A DNA stretch of 9,406 bases from Desulfitobacterium_A sp035539115 (GCF_035539115.1 NZ_DATLJA010000038.1:1-9406); one strand, 5' to 3'. Counted from the first letter of the stretch, positions 1-6,330 are shown. The notes: a model not told the origin generated them from the sequence alone. Numbers and translations are program-made.

Positions 1-1
1 C

Positions 2-529
2 TATCTCGAAGAACAAATGAAGTCTTCCAATAAAAATAAAAACTGTAAGGCCGTGACCCTTTCAACGATCCACTCCGCTAAAGGATTAGAATGGGAACAG
101 GTTTATCTTGTGGACCTTGTCGAAGGCATCATTCCTGAACGAGAGACGATAAAGGCTGAAAAAAGTGGGCAGAACGAATTATTGGAAGAGGAAAGGCGTC
201 TTTTCTATGTCGGGATGACGCGGGCTAAAAGGCGGGTAACCCTATGCACAATGGATTATTATCATAATAAACGGGTTAAAGCGTCCCGTTTTGTCCGCGA
301 GGCAGCGCTTGTTATGGAAGGGAAACCTCCGCAAGAGATCCTCCAAAAGGAAGCGGAAGTCCTCCAGAGTGATCTCGTTGCAGGGTTAGTGGTCTCCCAT
401 AAAACCTTTGGCAAGGGAGTCATCGTTAGTGAGGTGGGGAACGTGATTAATGTTCGTTTCAAAGACGGCTCACAGCGTTCCTTCATGAAAGACTTCTGTG
501 AACAACAGAAGTTGATCTGGGCAGACTAG
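2..529 (+). CDS. UvrD/PcrA-family DNA helicase, C-terminal part (5' end outside window)
   Basis: The reading frame is already open at base 2, so this is the 3' end of a longer gene; the ATG at base 17 is internal. About 175 residues remain. They hold the last helicase motifs of superfamily 1A: the motif V region (TIHSAKGLEWEQV) and the motif VI region (EEERRLFYVGMTRAKRRV), whose arginine contacts ATP. The C-terminal tail has the 'H-FGKGVI-V----VRF-DG' pattern typical of the small C-terminal domain of PcrA/UvrD-like helicases. The family unwinds DNA 3'-to-5' with ATP in repair, replication-fork rescue or plasmid replication. The catalytic N-terminal motifs (Walker A and B) are outside the window, so PcrA, UvrD or a related paralogue cannot be distinguished. 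The stop is TAG and no terminator follows; a transposase remnant begins directly downstream. The family call is firm, the exact gene is not. Confidence 0.9.
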   Translation, partial: YLEEQMKSSNKNKNCKAVTLSTIHSAKGLEWEQVYLVDLVEGIIPERETIKAEKSGQNELLEEERRLFYVGMTRAKRRVTLCTMDYYHNKRVKASRFVREAALVMEGKPPQEILQKEAEVLQSDLVAGLVVSHKTFGKGVIVSEVGNVINVRFKDGSQRSFMKDFCEQQKLIWAD

Positions 530-530
530 T

Positions 531-683
531 ACGTATGGGGAGGTGCTTCATAAAGCATTTGAGGTGCAACACACGGAAAGTGACTTGAAACATCTGGCAA
601 ATCAGATCAACACACTAACAGAGGAAACCCGTGTCGTTATGGAGTCAACTGGAGCATCGCAATCGTTGATTAAGGCCGAATAG
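531..683 (+). pseudogene. IS110-family transposase remnant (N-terminal DEDD domain fragment)
   Basis: Frame 3 of the plus strand reads T-Y-GEVLHKAFEVQHTESDL, then KHLANQINTLTEE, then TRVVMESTG, before a stop at 681-683. The pattern 'G-VL-K-F-V--T---L--L---I--L', followed by 'VVMESTG', is characteristic of the RuvC-like DEDD domain of IS110/IS1111 transposases; the E of MESTG would be the second catalytic acidic residue. Only about 40-45 residues are recognisable. No start codon, N-terminal DxS motif or C-terminal Tnp_IS116/IS110/IS902 domain is present. It lies between the helicase stop and the 3' end of the L,D-transpeptidase gene, whose last codons it overlaps on the opposite strand; the final residues (ASQSLIKAE) probably do not belong to the transposase. 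It is an inactive fossil of an insertion. The assignment rests on recalled family pattern, not on a database search. Confidence 0.65.
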
Positions 684-1005
684 TGACAGTGGTTCCAATC
701 GGTACAATTCGTGAAAGCTCTAATACATCATGGTTGTGCATTCTTATACATCCCTTAGATACATACTGACCTATGGATTGAGGATTATTGGTGCCATGAA
801 TTCCATAGTGAGGTTTATTGAGTCCCATCCACATGGCTCCAAAGGCTCCACCAGGGTTTGGGGCCTTGTTTATTATCCTAAATGTGCCGGAAGGTGTTGC
901 AGTAGCGATCTTGCCAATTCCAACCGGATAGGACCGAACCACTCGGCCATCTTGTAATAAGTGGAGTTGTCTGTTACTTAGAGAAACGTTAATAGAATAC
1001 GCCAT
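670..1005 (-). CDS. Minimal L,D-transpeptidase (YkuD domain)
   Basis: The 111-residue protein is essentially one YkuD catalytic domain. The active-site signature is complete: His70 in IHGTNN, then VSKGCIRM with Ser83, catalytic Cys86 and Arg88. The segment 'HGTNNPQSIG' plus 'VSKGCIRMHN' closely resembles B. subtilis YkuD, where the residue before GCIR is also lysine. The family makes 3-3 peptidoglycan cross-links or attaches proteins to the wall through a cysteine acyl-enzyme. B. subtilis YkuD is about 164 residues with an N-terminal LysM domain; here LysM is absent, and no signal peptide or membrane segment is visible, so export is unexplained. The start is ATG, preceded by GGGGTGG four bases upstream. 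It stands alone on the minus strand, convergent with the helicase end and divergent from the DUF2382 gene. The domain is certain; physiological role and localisation are open. Confidence 0.9.
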   Translation of the reverse strand: MAYSINVSLSNRQLHLLQDGRVVRSYPVGIGKIATATPSGTFRIINKAPNPGGAFGAMWMGLNKPHYGIHGTNNPQSIGQYVSKGCIRMHNHDVLELSRIVPIGTTVTIRP

Positions 1006-1084
1006 TTTACCACCCCGGTTATACTATTCAATTAAAGAAAAAGTTGCTTCTATATGCATTGACGAACGTTCTCAGGATAATTTA

Positions 1085-1097
1085 GCCCTTGAAGGGC
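1085..1097. repeat. Short inverted repeat upstream of the first DUF2382 gene
   Basis: GCCCTT-G-AAGGGC is a perfect 6-bp inverted repeat about 30 bases before the start codon and 14 bases before the ribosome binding site. It could be an operator or a small leader hairpin. A 13-base palindrome can arise by chance, and I could not place a convincing promoter around it. Confidence 0.25.
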
Positions 1098-1127
1098 AAT
1101 ATATATAAAGAAAGGGGTGTTTAATAC

Positions 1128-1583
1128 ATGGGTATATTTGATGCTATTTTTGGAAACGGCGAGGACACTAAAAAAGAAACTAATAATGAGGACGCAACAC
1201 TGCTTCTCCGCAAAGAAGAGCTTAATATTGACAAAAGCAGCGTGCAGACAGGTGAAGTGGAGCTTAGTAAGGAAATTATTGAAGAACAAAAGATAGTTGA
1301 TGTTCCAATAAAACGTGAAGAAGTTGTAATTGAAAGAAGAACCTTAAACAATGAACAAAGTGATTCTCCCATAACTGACGAAGAAACCATCCGAATTCCT
1401 GTGAGTGAAGAGAGAGTTGAAGTAGATAAACGTACAGTGGTATCAGGGGAAATTTCTGCTCACAAACGTGATGTAGAAGATACAAAGCATATAGATGAAA
1501 CCCTTAAACGAGAAGAAGCTCGGGTAAATAAGATCGGTAACCCCGATTTAGTAGACGAAGTAACTGATCAAGATTACCATTAA
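1128..1583 (+). CDS. DUF2382 (YsnF/AvaK) domain stress-associated protein, copy 1
   Basis: A 151-residue, highly charged (Glu/Lys-rich) protein. Residues 25-137 form one DUF2382 domain with its two half-repeats: LLLRKEELNIDKSSVQTGEV, then VDVPIKREEVVIERRTL, followed by IRIPVSEERVEVDKRTVV and ending in ETLKREEARV. This domain occurs in B. subtilis YsnF, a general-stress protein, and in cyanobacterial AvaK; its molecular function is not established. No signal peptide or transmembrane segment is visible, so it is probably cytoplasmic. The YsnF-type N-terminal PRC-like or 'general stress 17M' extension is missing; only a short MGIFDAIFGNGED leader precedes the domain. The ATG is preceded by AAAGGGGTG. 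It is followed by a strong terminator and then a diverged paralogue, suggesting tandem duplication. I see no recognisable sigma-B promoter. Family is confident, function unknown. Confidence 0.88.
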   Translation: MGIFDAIFGNGEDTKKETNNEDATLLLRKEELNIDKSSVQTGEVELSKEIIEEQKIVDVPIKREEVVIERRTLNNEQSDSPITDEETIRIPVSEERVEVDKRTVVSGEISAHKRDVEDTKHIDETLKREEARVNKIGNPDLVDEVTDQDYH

Positions 1584-1592
1584 TAAAGCAGG

Positions 1593-1635
1593 AAACACCA
1601 CACCAATCCTGAGCAGGATTGGTGTGGTGTTTTTC
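1593..1635 (+). terminator. Rho-independent terminator after DUF2382 copy 1
   Basis: A perfect 18-bp stem (AAACACCACACCAATCCT, 1593-1610, with its complement at 1615-1632) encloses a GAGC loop and runs into TTTTTCC. It starts ten bases after the stop codon, so it should largely uncouple the two tandem paralogues. Confidence 0.92.
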
Positions 1636-1644
1636 CGAATAAGT

Positions 1645-1650
1645 GGAGGG
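1645..1650 (+). promoter_or_regulatory. Ribosome binding site deciding the start of DUF2382 copy 2
   Basis: GGAGGG lies ten bases before the ATG at 1661. An upstream in-frame GTG at 1643 overlaps this site and has no ribosome binding site of its own, so the ATG is preferred. Confidence 0.6.
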
Positions 1651-1660
1651 CAGCAACGTT

Positions 1661-2101
1661 ATGACAAAGGCCACACAAAATATAAATGCTGAAGATATGC
1701 TAGAAACAAGTATACCGATAGAAAGCATATACGACAGTAAAGAGGTGACCCTTCAGATTAAAGAGGAACAACTCAATTTAGCAAAAAAGTGGATGCAAAC
1801 AGGAGAAGTTAAGATTTATAGGGATTCTTTCACGGAGGAAAAAAGCTTTACTGTGCCTGTTGAACGCGAAGAGCTCGTAATAGAGAAGAAAACACTGGCT
1901 TCAACTACCCAGGAACACATAGATGGGCCCACAGAAGTTATCCGTATACGCCTTAGTGAAGAACAGGTTAAATTCACTAAACACAGGGTGGCTTTAGAGG
2001 ATGTATCCATATATAAACAAGAAATAGAAGATATAAAACACATTGAAGAGACATTAAAGAAAGAGGAACTTAAATTCAACTTGAATATTAAAATTACCTG
2101 A
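1661..2101 (+). CDS. DUF2382 (YsnF/AvaK) domain protein, copy 2
   Basis: 146 residues from ATG 1661. It is a diverged paralogue of the preceding gene with the same layout: VTLQIKEEQLNLAKKWMQTG aligns with LLLRKEELNIDKSSVQTG, FTVPVEREELVIEKKTL with VDVPIKREEVVIERRTL, IRIRLSEEQVKFTKHRV with IRIPVSEERVEVDKRTV, and IEDIKHIEETLKKEEL with VEDTKHIDETLKREEA. The domain covers roughly residues 26-139. It differs by a longer N-terminal leader (MTKATQNINAEDMLETSIPI) and by less canonical positions such as LAKKW and IYRDS. No signal peptide or membrane segment is visible. A terminator separates it from copy 1, so it probably has its own expression, though no clear promoter is seen in the 25 bases between them; read-through from copy 1 is possible. 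It converges on the CWB2 gene. Function of the family is unknown; a stress role is by analogy only. Confidence 0.85.
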   Translation: MTKATQNINAEDMLETSIPIESIYDSKEVTLQIKEEQLNLAKKWMQTGEVKIYRDSFTEEKSFTVPVEREELVIEKKTLASTTQEHIDGPTEVIRIRLSEEQVKFTKHRVALEDVSIYKQEIEDIKHIEETLKKEELKFNLNIKIT

Positions 2102-2106
2102 ATTAA

Positions 2107-2134
2107 AGCAGGCATAATGCATGCTATTTTATTC
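2107..2134. terminator. Possible weak bidirectional terminator
   Basis: AGCA-G-GCA-TAA-TGC-A-TGCT forms a 4 plus 3 bp stem with one mismatch, flanked by AAA on the left and ATTTTATT on the right. It lies between the convergent stops of DUF2382 copy 2 and the CWB2 gene, and overlaps the last codons of the latter. It is weak compared with the other hairpins in the window. Confidence 0.35.
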
Positions 2135-4000
2135 GTTAACGGCCTGGATACTGAAGTTTGCTACTGGAGCACCGTTGGACAGATCATAGCTTCCTGTCTT
2201 GTCGTAGCTTACTAGGACATTGGAATCAGTACTTACAATTGCCGAACTCAGCGTCAGGGTTACTTTTGTGCCGGATACTGCAATGTTAGTAACTGTCGGT
2301 GTCGAAGCTACCCCTGTCACCTTAAAAGCTACCGGATTGCCAAGCGAGCCTGTTAAAGCACTGCTCATTGTTAAGACAATATATCTGCTGTTCGATATCA
2401 CCGCGTTAGAAACGGTAGCGGCCGAAGGTACAACTACGCTTTGTGCTGTCCCGAAGTAATAGCCGTTTTTAGCCACAGTTACGGTATAGGTATGACCCGC
2501 TGCCAGCGTTGCTCCAATCTTATAGGTCGCGCCACCGCTTGTCGTTACCGAGCTAATCGTTACAGGTGAGTTGCCATCTAGGAGTATAAAATGGTTTGCG
2601 TTCAAACCATACAGTGCCGGGTTCACTGTCACTGAGAAACCTGTTGTTGATGGTTCATTAATAGTCAGCGTTTCCGAGAAATTAGTCGTAGGTACGACCA
2701 CGTTCTGAGCAGTTCCGAAGGTATGACCTTCCTTGGTTGCCGTTAATGTGTAGATTTGACCAGCAGTCAAAGAGGCGGTCAGAGCATATGCTTTTCCGTC
2801 ATCTAAAGCAGTTGCACTTGTAATCGTTACTGAGTCTCCTGAACTGTTAAGAAGTGTAAAGTTATTTACCTTCAAGTCATCCACGGCTGGATTCACGGCT
2901 ACGATAAAGCCTGTGGTCGATGAATTTCTTACTGTTAGCGCTGATGTGGTTGTTGTCGTTTCTCCTCCGTTTTGTAAAACTTGATTAATTTTATCGACCA
3001 GACGTTCCGAAACTGCGCCTTCGCCTCCTAAAACGTTAACCTGAGGCTGCACTTTGTTATTTCTTAGAATTTCCAAATAGGCTTCTATACTCTTCGGCAA
3101 ATCTTCGCTCCGAGGATTTACCAAAAGAATAGGAGAACCCTGTGAAGCAGCAAGCGTACTACCGGAAAGGGCATCAGCGAAATCAAAACCATTAGCAACA
3201 TAAATTTGAGTAGGATTTGGATAGAACTTGTTCAGAATCTGAGCTAAGGTTTCAAAACGGTCAGCACCACCTAACCGCTGGATTTGAGAATTGGGAGATA
3301 GGGTTTGGATTTGGTCAAGCAAGCCATTATGCATAACCTCTTTGCCACCGACGACATAAACTTCAGTCGGTTGGTCACTAGTCAAAAAGTTCTGAACCGA
3401 CTGCGTTAGGTTAGAAGAGTTACTCAGTAAGATAGGCCAACCTCTACTTGCTGCCAGCGAGGAGATTCCCAGAGCATCCGGAAAGTCCGTACCGCTAGCA
3501 AGGATGACCGGAGTTCCTTTAGCAACATTTAACTGATTAACGATTAGAGCATTGGTCGCAAAACGATCTTCCCCACCTAAACGATTGATATGGAAGCCAT
3601 TATTAAGTAACCATTGCTCAGAGCTGTGAGAAATAATCCCATTTCCACCAACTATCGTAACCGTACCCCCTGTAACCAAATGCTCCTTCACATAATTATA
3701 GCTCATCAGCGAGTCTTTATACCCCGGGCTGACCAAAATAATGGGTGCTTTCAGTTGAAAAGCCAAAGTGCTGGCAGACAAAGCATCCGGGAAATTATGA
3801 GCCGAAGCCAAGACAATATTCTGGACCTGTTGACCCGCATCAAGCGTATTCGCAATAGAAGTGGACGTCTCAAACCGATCTTCACCGAAAAAGCGATGCG
3901 AAGCTGATTTACCCGGTGAGGCCTGAACGGCTAAAGAGAATGAAAAGAAAAGACTCGCCGTACAGATAAGGGATACTAGAACTTGAGATTTGCGTTTCAC
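2129..4000 (-). CDS. Secreted cell-wall-binding protein: three CWB2 repeats, two Ig-like repeats, SwmB-like C-terminus
   Basis: 623 residues. An N-terminal signal peptide is visible (MKRK, a hydrophobic core to about residue 25, likely cleavage after AVQA at 27). Three CWB2 (PF04122) repeats follow at about 36-130, 139-235 and 241-343, each opening with the R-GG-DRFET/A type motif (FFGEDRFET, LGGEDRFAT, LGGADRFET) and holding NFPDAL, DFPDAL or DFADAL and a V-VGG-type turn. In clostridia, three such repeats anchor S-layer and surface proteins to anionic wall polymers. A TTTTT linker (348-352) leads to two homologous repeats of about 83 residues (354-437 and 443-525), sharing NSSTTGFIVAVNPA / EPSTTGFSVTVNPA and FGTAQNVVVP / FGTAQSVVVP. 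The last ~95 residues (LVSYDKTG ... ANFSIQAVNE) resemble the SwmB/TIGR02059-type surface repeat. The start is GTG, eight bases after AAGGAGG. No enzymatic domain is recognisable; a structural or adhesive surface role is inferred. Confidence 0.92.
   Translation of the reverse strand: MKRKSQVLVSLICTASLFFSFSLAVQASPGKSASHRFFGEDRFETSTSIANTLDAGQQVQNIVLASAHNFPDALSASTLAFQLKAPIILVSPGYKDSLMSYNYVKEHLVTGGTVTIVGGNGIISHSSEQWLLNNGFHINRLGGEDRFATNALIVNQLNVAKGTPVILASGTDFPDALGISSLAASRGWPILLSNSSNLTQSVQNFLTSDQPTEVYVVGGKEVMHNGLLDQIQTLSPNSQIQRLGGADRFETLAQILNKFYPNPTQIYVANGFDFADALSGSTLAASQGSPILLVNPRSEDLPKSIEAYLEILRNNKVQPQVNVLGGEGAVSERLVDKINQVLQNGGETTTTTSALTVRNSSTTGFIVAVNPAVDDLKVNNFTLLNSSGDSVTITSATALDDGKAYALTASLTAGQIYTLTATKEGHTFGTAQNVVVPTTNFSETLTINEPSTTGFSVTVNPALYGLNANHFILLDGNSPVTISSVTTSGGATYKIGATLAAGHTYTVTVAKNGYYFGTAQSVVVPSAATVSNAVISNSRYIVLTMSSALTGSLGNPVAFKVTGVASTPTVTNIAVSGTKVTLTLSSAIVSTDSNVLVSYDKTGSYDLSNGAPVANFSIQAVNE
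2425..2939 (-). repeat. Tandem Ig-like protein repeats within the CWB2 gene
   Basis: These bases encode residues 354-525 of the surface protein. Two units of about 83 residues follow the same order: a STTGF strand, VNPA turn, NNF/NHF-LL, VTI-S, a TAGQ/AAGH-YT-T strand, a K-G--FGTAQ-VVVP end. Unit identity is clear at protein level but has diverged at DNA level, so the duplication is old. Confidence 0.75.
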
Positions 4001-4008
4001 TAATTATT

Positions 4009-4015
4009 CCTCCTT
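4009..4015 (-). promoter_or_regulatory. Ribosome binding site for the GTG start of the CWB2 gene
   Basis: Read on the minus strand, AAGGAGG lies eight bases before the GTG at 4000, and the product begins with a typical signal peptide. This fixes the non-ATG start. Confidence 0.8.
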
Positions 4016-4020
4016 CTCCT

Positions 4021-4286
4021 TTGTGGTCTCGAATTGATTCACTTAACTATATATTCGTGGGCACTCATGTATTTTACGGGGGCAGCTTTCAATATTTACC
4101 AAAAAAATATTCGCAGAATCGAAAAATTAAAGCGGAAGAGATTCTCAAAGCCAGATGGGGTATTGACACTGAAGTTCCTGTTCGTATAGAGGATTTAAAG
4201 TTGATGTATGGAATTACTATGAAGAAGTAAGGGAGATCGAAAAGAAAGTCGGAGGAACAAGATTTAATATAACGGGAGGCCAATAA
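4021..4286 (+). pseudogene. Unidentified, apparently frameshifted gene remnant
   Basis: Two protein-like frames overlap. Frame 1 runs to the stop at 4228-4230 and includes FVGTHVFYGGSFQYLPKKYS and KIKAEEILKARWGIDTEVPV. Frame 3 is open from 4173 to the stop at 4284-4286 and ends FKVDVWNYYEEVREIEKK, then VGGTRFNITGGQ. Joining them near 4190-4215 would give one continuous hydrophilic product, the pattern expected of one gene with a frameshift. The only start available to frame 1 at the left edge is TTG 4021, without a ribosome binding site and inside the leader of the divergent CWB2 gene, so the 5' end also looks lost. I do not recognise the family. A resemblance of 'AEEIL---GI----PV-IEDL' to the N-terminus of ImmA/IrrE-type proteins is too weak to use. 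It could alternatively be noncoding sequence with chance ORFs. The frame-3 stop lies just before the nitroreductase start. Confidence 0.35.
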
Positions 4287-4288
4287 GC

Positions 4289-4820
4289 ATGATTAAAGAG
4301 ATTATAATGCGTCGAAGTATAAGAAAGTATATTGATAAACCAGTTGAAGATGAAAAAATAGTTAAGCTAATTGAGAGTGCAAGGCTTGCTCCATCTGGTA
4401 GTAACACACAGCCTTGGAATTTTATCATCGTAAAATCAGAATTAACGAAACGAAAATTAGCTGTAGTATCCCATAATCAACAATGGATGCTTACAGCTCC
4501 AGTTTTTATTGTATGTATTGCAGATATTCGTTGTAGAATACCAGAAGATGTAAACATTTCGGTAGATGAAACTAGTCCAGAAGAAGAGGTTAAACAGATA
4601 ATCAGAGATACAGCGATTTCCATCGGATATATATTACTGGAAGCTGAGAACTTAGGACTAGGTACTTGCTGGGAGGCCTGGTTTATCCAAGAAGAAATTA
4701 GACCCATCTTAAATATACCTTGTGATAAATATGTAGTGGGCTGTTGGTTATGCGAATGAGTTGCCCAAAGCTCGCCCAAGAAAAAAACTCGAAGAAATAG
4801 TACACTATGAAAGTTGGTGA
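4289..4820 (+). pseudogene. Nitroreductase-family flavoprotein gene broken by a frameshift near the 3' end
   Basis: The first frame gives 156 residues ending in YVVGCWLCE and a TGA at 4757-4759. The N-terminus is a clear nitroreductase: RRSIRKYIDKPVEDEKI, then ARLAPSGSNTQPWNFIIV (FMN-phosphate and isoalloxazine contacts), later ISIGYILLEAENLGLGTCW. From about 4746 the next frame continues as GYANELPKARPRKKLEEIVH followed by YESW and a TGA at 4818-4820, which is exactly the expected family C-terminus ('GY-de-P-ar-RK-leeivh'). A net one-base insertion or two-base deletion at about 4735-4747, perhaps with loss of a few residues of the last strand, separates the two parts. The repaired product would be about 176 residues, normal for the family, which reduces nitro compounds, quinones or enals with NAD(P)H. 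RBS is GGGAGG nine bases before the ATG. Base composition looks more AT-rich than the adjacent thi genes. True pseudogene or sequencing error cannot be told apart here. Confidence 0.85.
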
Positions 4821-4829
4821 GATAAAGGG

Positions 4830-4878
4830 ATAAAATGAAGGATACCATACATCCCTAGTATGGTATCCTTCATTTTAT
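4830..4878. terminator. Bidirectional terminator, 21-bp perfect inverted repeat
   Basis: Arms 4830-4850 (ATAAAATGAAGG... ending CCATAC) and 4858-4878 are perfectly complementary around a seven-base loop ATCCCTA. The A/T-rich outer ends give a U-tract (CATTTTAT) on either strand. It lies between the convergent nitroreductase and thiE genes and should stop transcription from both. Confidence 0.9.
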
Positions 4879-4886
4879 AATTGAAA

Positions 4887-5516
4887 TTACTTGGAGATTA
4901 TCTTTCTCAATTGATGAGCTGCGCCTTGGATATTATCCTGAGCTAAAATAGCGGAGACCACCGAAATCCCGTCAATTCCTGAAGTTATCGCCTCGGGGGC
5001 ATTCCATTCGTGTATACCGCCAATGGCTACTACAGGAATATGGACGGATTTTTTGATTTGTTTTAACTCGTCAAAGGTCACGATTTTGGCCTCTGGTTTA
5101 GTGGGGGTCGCTACCATCGCACCCACGCCGAGATAATCGGCACCTTGTTTTTCCGCGAGAAGCGATTCTTCTAAGGTACCAGCAGAGACCCCAATGATTT
5201 TGTCAGGACCGAACAATTTACGAGCCATGGGCATAGGAAGATCATCCTGGCCGATATGAAGTCCATCCGCATCAATCGCTAAAGCGATATCTAGACGATC
5301 ATTGATGATGAGAGGAATTTCATGACGCGTCGTGATTTCTTTGACAGCTAGGGCAAGTTTTAAGAATTCCCGAGTGGAAACGGATTTTTCCCGGAGTTGG
5401 ACGAGCGTTACTCCGCCAACAATCGCTTGTTCAATCGATTGGCATAAATCACGACCTTTTAGAGTTTCACGGTCGGTGACGAGATATAGACGATAATCAA
5501 TTTCGGCTTTATTCAC
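4887..5516 (-). CDS. thiE: Thiamine-phosphate synthase
   Basis: 209 residues, the normal length for a cytoplasmic TIM-barrel ThiE. It condenses HMP-pyrophosphate with hydroxyethylthiazole phosphate to thiamine phosphate. Family motifs in order: YLVTDRE (11-17), VQLREK (39-44), INDR (71-74), ADGLHIGQDDLP (83-94), IIGVSAGT (107-114), GADYLGVGAMVATPTK (125-140, with the substrate-phosphate TPTK), VVAIGGI (162-168) and GISVVSAI (183-190). The usual 'VGPif' of this segment is VGAMV here, a minor change. The start is GTG at 5516, eight bases inside the end of thiM, so the two are translationally coupled. It is the last gene of thiD-thiM-thiE and is followed by the 21-bp terminator. Control comes from the TPP riboswitch in the operon leader. 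Assignment is secure. Confidence 0.96.
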   Translation of the reverse strand: MNKAEIDYRLYLVTDRETLKGRDLCQSIEQAIVGGVTLVQLREKSVSTREFLKLALAVKEITTRHEIPLIINDRLDIALAIDADGLHIGQDDLPMPMARKLFGPDKIIGVSAGTLEESLLAEKQGADYLGVGAMVATPTKPEAKIVTFDELKQIKKSVHIPVVAIGGIHEWNAPEAITSGIDGISVVSAILAQDNIQGAAHQLRKIISK

Positions 5517-6321
5517 AGGTAACCTTACTCCCTTTCGCTAAATTTTCAGGGGTCATATTATAGATTTTATCTAATAGACGTATCTTGAAGGTACCAATTC
5601 CTTCTTCAGGAGTAAGCGATTGCTGGGCGAGCTCACCGGCAAGCCCCATGGAGACGATTCCGGCGACGGTCGCCGTCAGATAATCTTGATTGGCACCACA
5701 GTAAGCCCCGATGAGGGAAGTGGCCATACATCCTGTGCCGGAAACATCCGATAAGATGCGATGGCCATTGTCGATTTGGCAGACCAGCTTGCCATCTGAT
5801 ACGATATCTGTTTTACCGGTAATGGCAACAATGCAATTCCATCCCAATGCGAGTTTTTTTGCAATGACTTTGCCATTCTCTTCACTTGCGACGGAATCGA
5901 CTCCCTTGGTTTGAACATTAAGACCCGCTAACACTTTAATTTCCGACATATTGCCTCGAAGGACAGTGGGCTGAACTTCGTCGATGATTCGTTGAGCGGT
6001 ATTTGTGCGTAGAGTCGTTGCCCCAACACCTACGGGATCAAGAATAATAGGAATGCCAAGAGATTTCGCCTTTTTACCGGCAGCAAGCATACTTTCGATC
6101 GTTCGGGAATTCAGGGTTCCGATATTGAGGACTAAGGCCGAAGCAATGCTCACCATTTCCTCAACTTCAGTTAGTTCATCCGCCATTACAGGAGAGGCTC
6201 CGATGGCGATAACGATGTTGGCACAGTCATTGACCGTAACATAATTCGTCAGGTGATGGACAAGCGGGCTTTTCTCTTTTACGGCCGATAAAGCAGCCGC
6301 CATTTTTTCTGGTATGTTCAT
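5509..6321 (-). CDS. thiM: Hydroxyethylthiazole kinase
   Basis: 270 residues from the ATG at 6321. It phosphorylates salvaged 4-methyl-5-(2-hydroxyethyl)thiazole with ATP, supplying the thiazole partner of ThiE. Ribokinase-fold motifs: VHHLTNYVTVNDCAN (21-35), ASPVMADE (42-49), LDPVGVGATTLRT (94-106), RGNMSEI (122-128), ITGKTDIV (167-174) and the anion hole with catalytic cysteine, DVSGTGCMATSLIGA (192-206). AGGAGGT lies nine bases before the ATG; an in-frame TTG immediately upstream at 6324, six bases from it, is an alternative start adding one residue. The gap to thiD is 43 bases and the 3' end overlaps thiE. There is no thiazole-synthesis gene (thiF, S, G, H or O) in the window, consistent with a salvage operon. 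Assignment is secure. Confidence 0.96.
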   Translation of the reverse strand: MNIPEKMAAALSAVKEKSPLVHHLTNYVTVNDCANIVIAIGASPVMADELTEVEEMVSIASALVLNIGTLNSRTIESMLAAGKKAKSLGIPIILDPVGVGATTLRTNTAQRIIDEVQPTVLRGNMSEIKVLAGLNVQTKGVDSVASEENGKVIAKKLALGWNCIVAITGKTDIVSDGKLVCQIDNGHRILSDVSGTGCMATSLIGAYCGANQDYLTATVAGIVSMGLAGELAQQSLTPEEGIGTFKIRLLDKIYNMTPENLAKGSKVTCE

Positions 6322-6330
6322 CAATATAGA

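Noticed and set aside
1050..1485. Several minus-strand ORFs of 69-89 codons over DUF2382 copy 1
   Set aside because: They are antisense shadows of a clearly recognisable gene, rich in Ser/Leu/Phe as expected from reversed Glu/Lys codons, with no family resemblance.
1643..1660. GTG start six codons upstream for DUF2382 copy 2
   Set aside because: The GTG overlaps the GGAGGG that serves the ATG at 1661 and has no ribosome binding site itself.
2220..2459. Plus-strand ORF of 79 codons (also 3614-3907) inside the CWB2 gene
   Set aside because: Both lie fully within the well-supported minus-strand surface protein, have no motif and no ribosome binding site.
5676..6244. Additional ORFs on both strands inside thiM
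   Set aside because: They are out-of-frame readings of a conserved ThiM gene.
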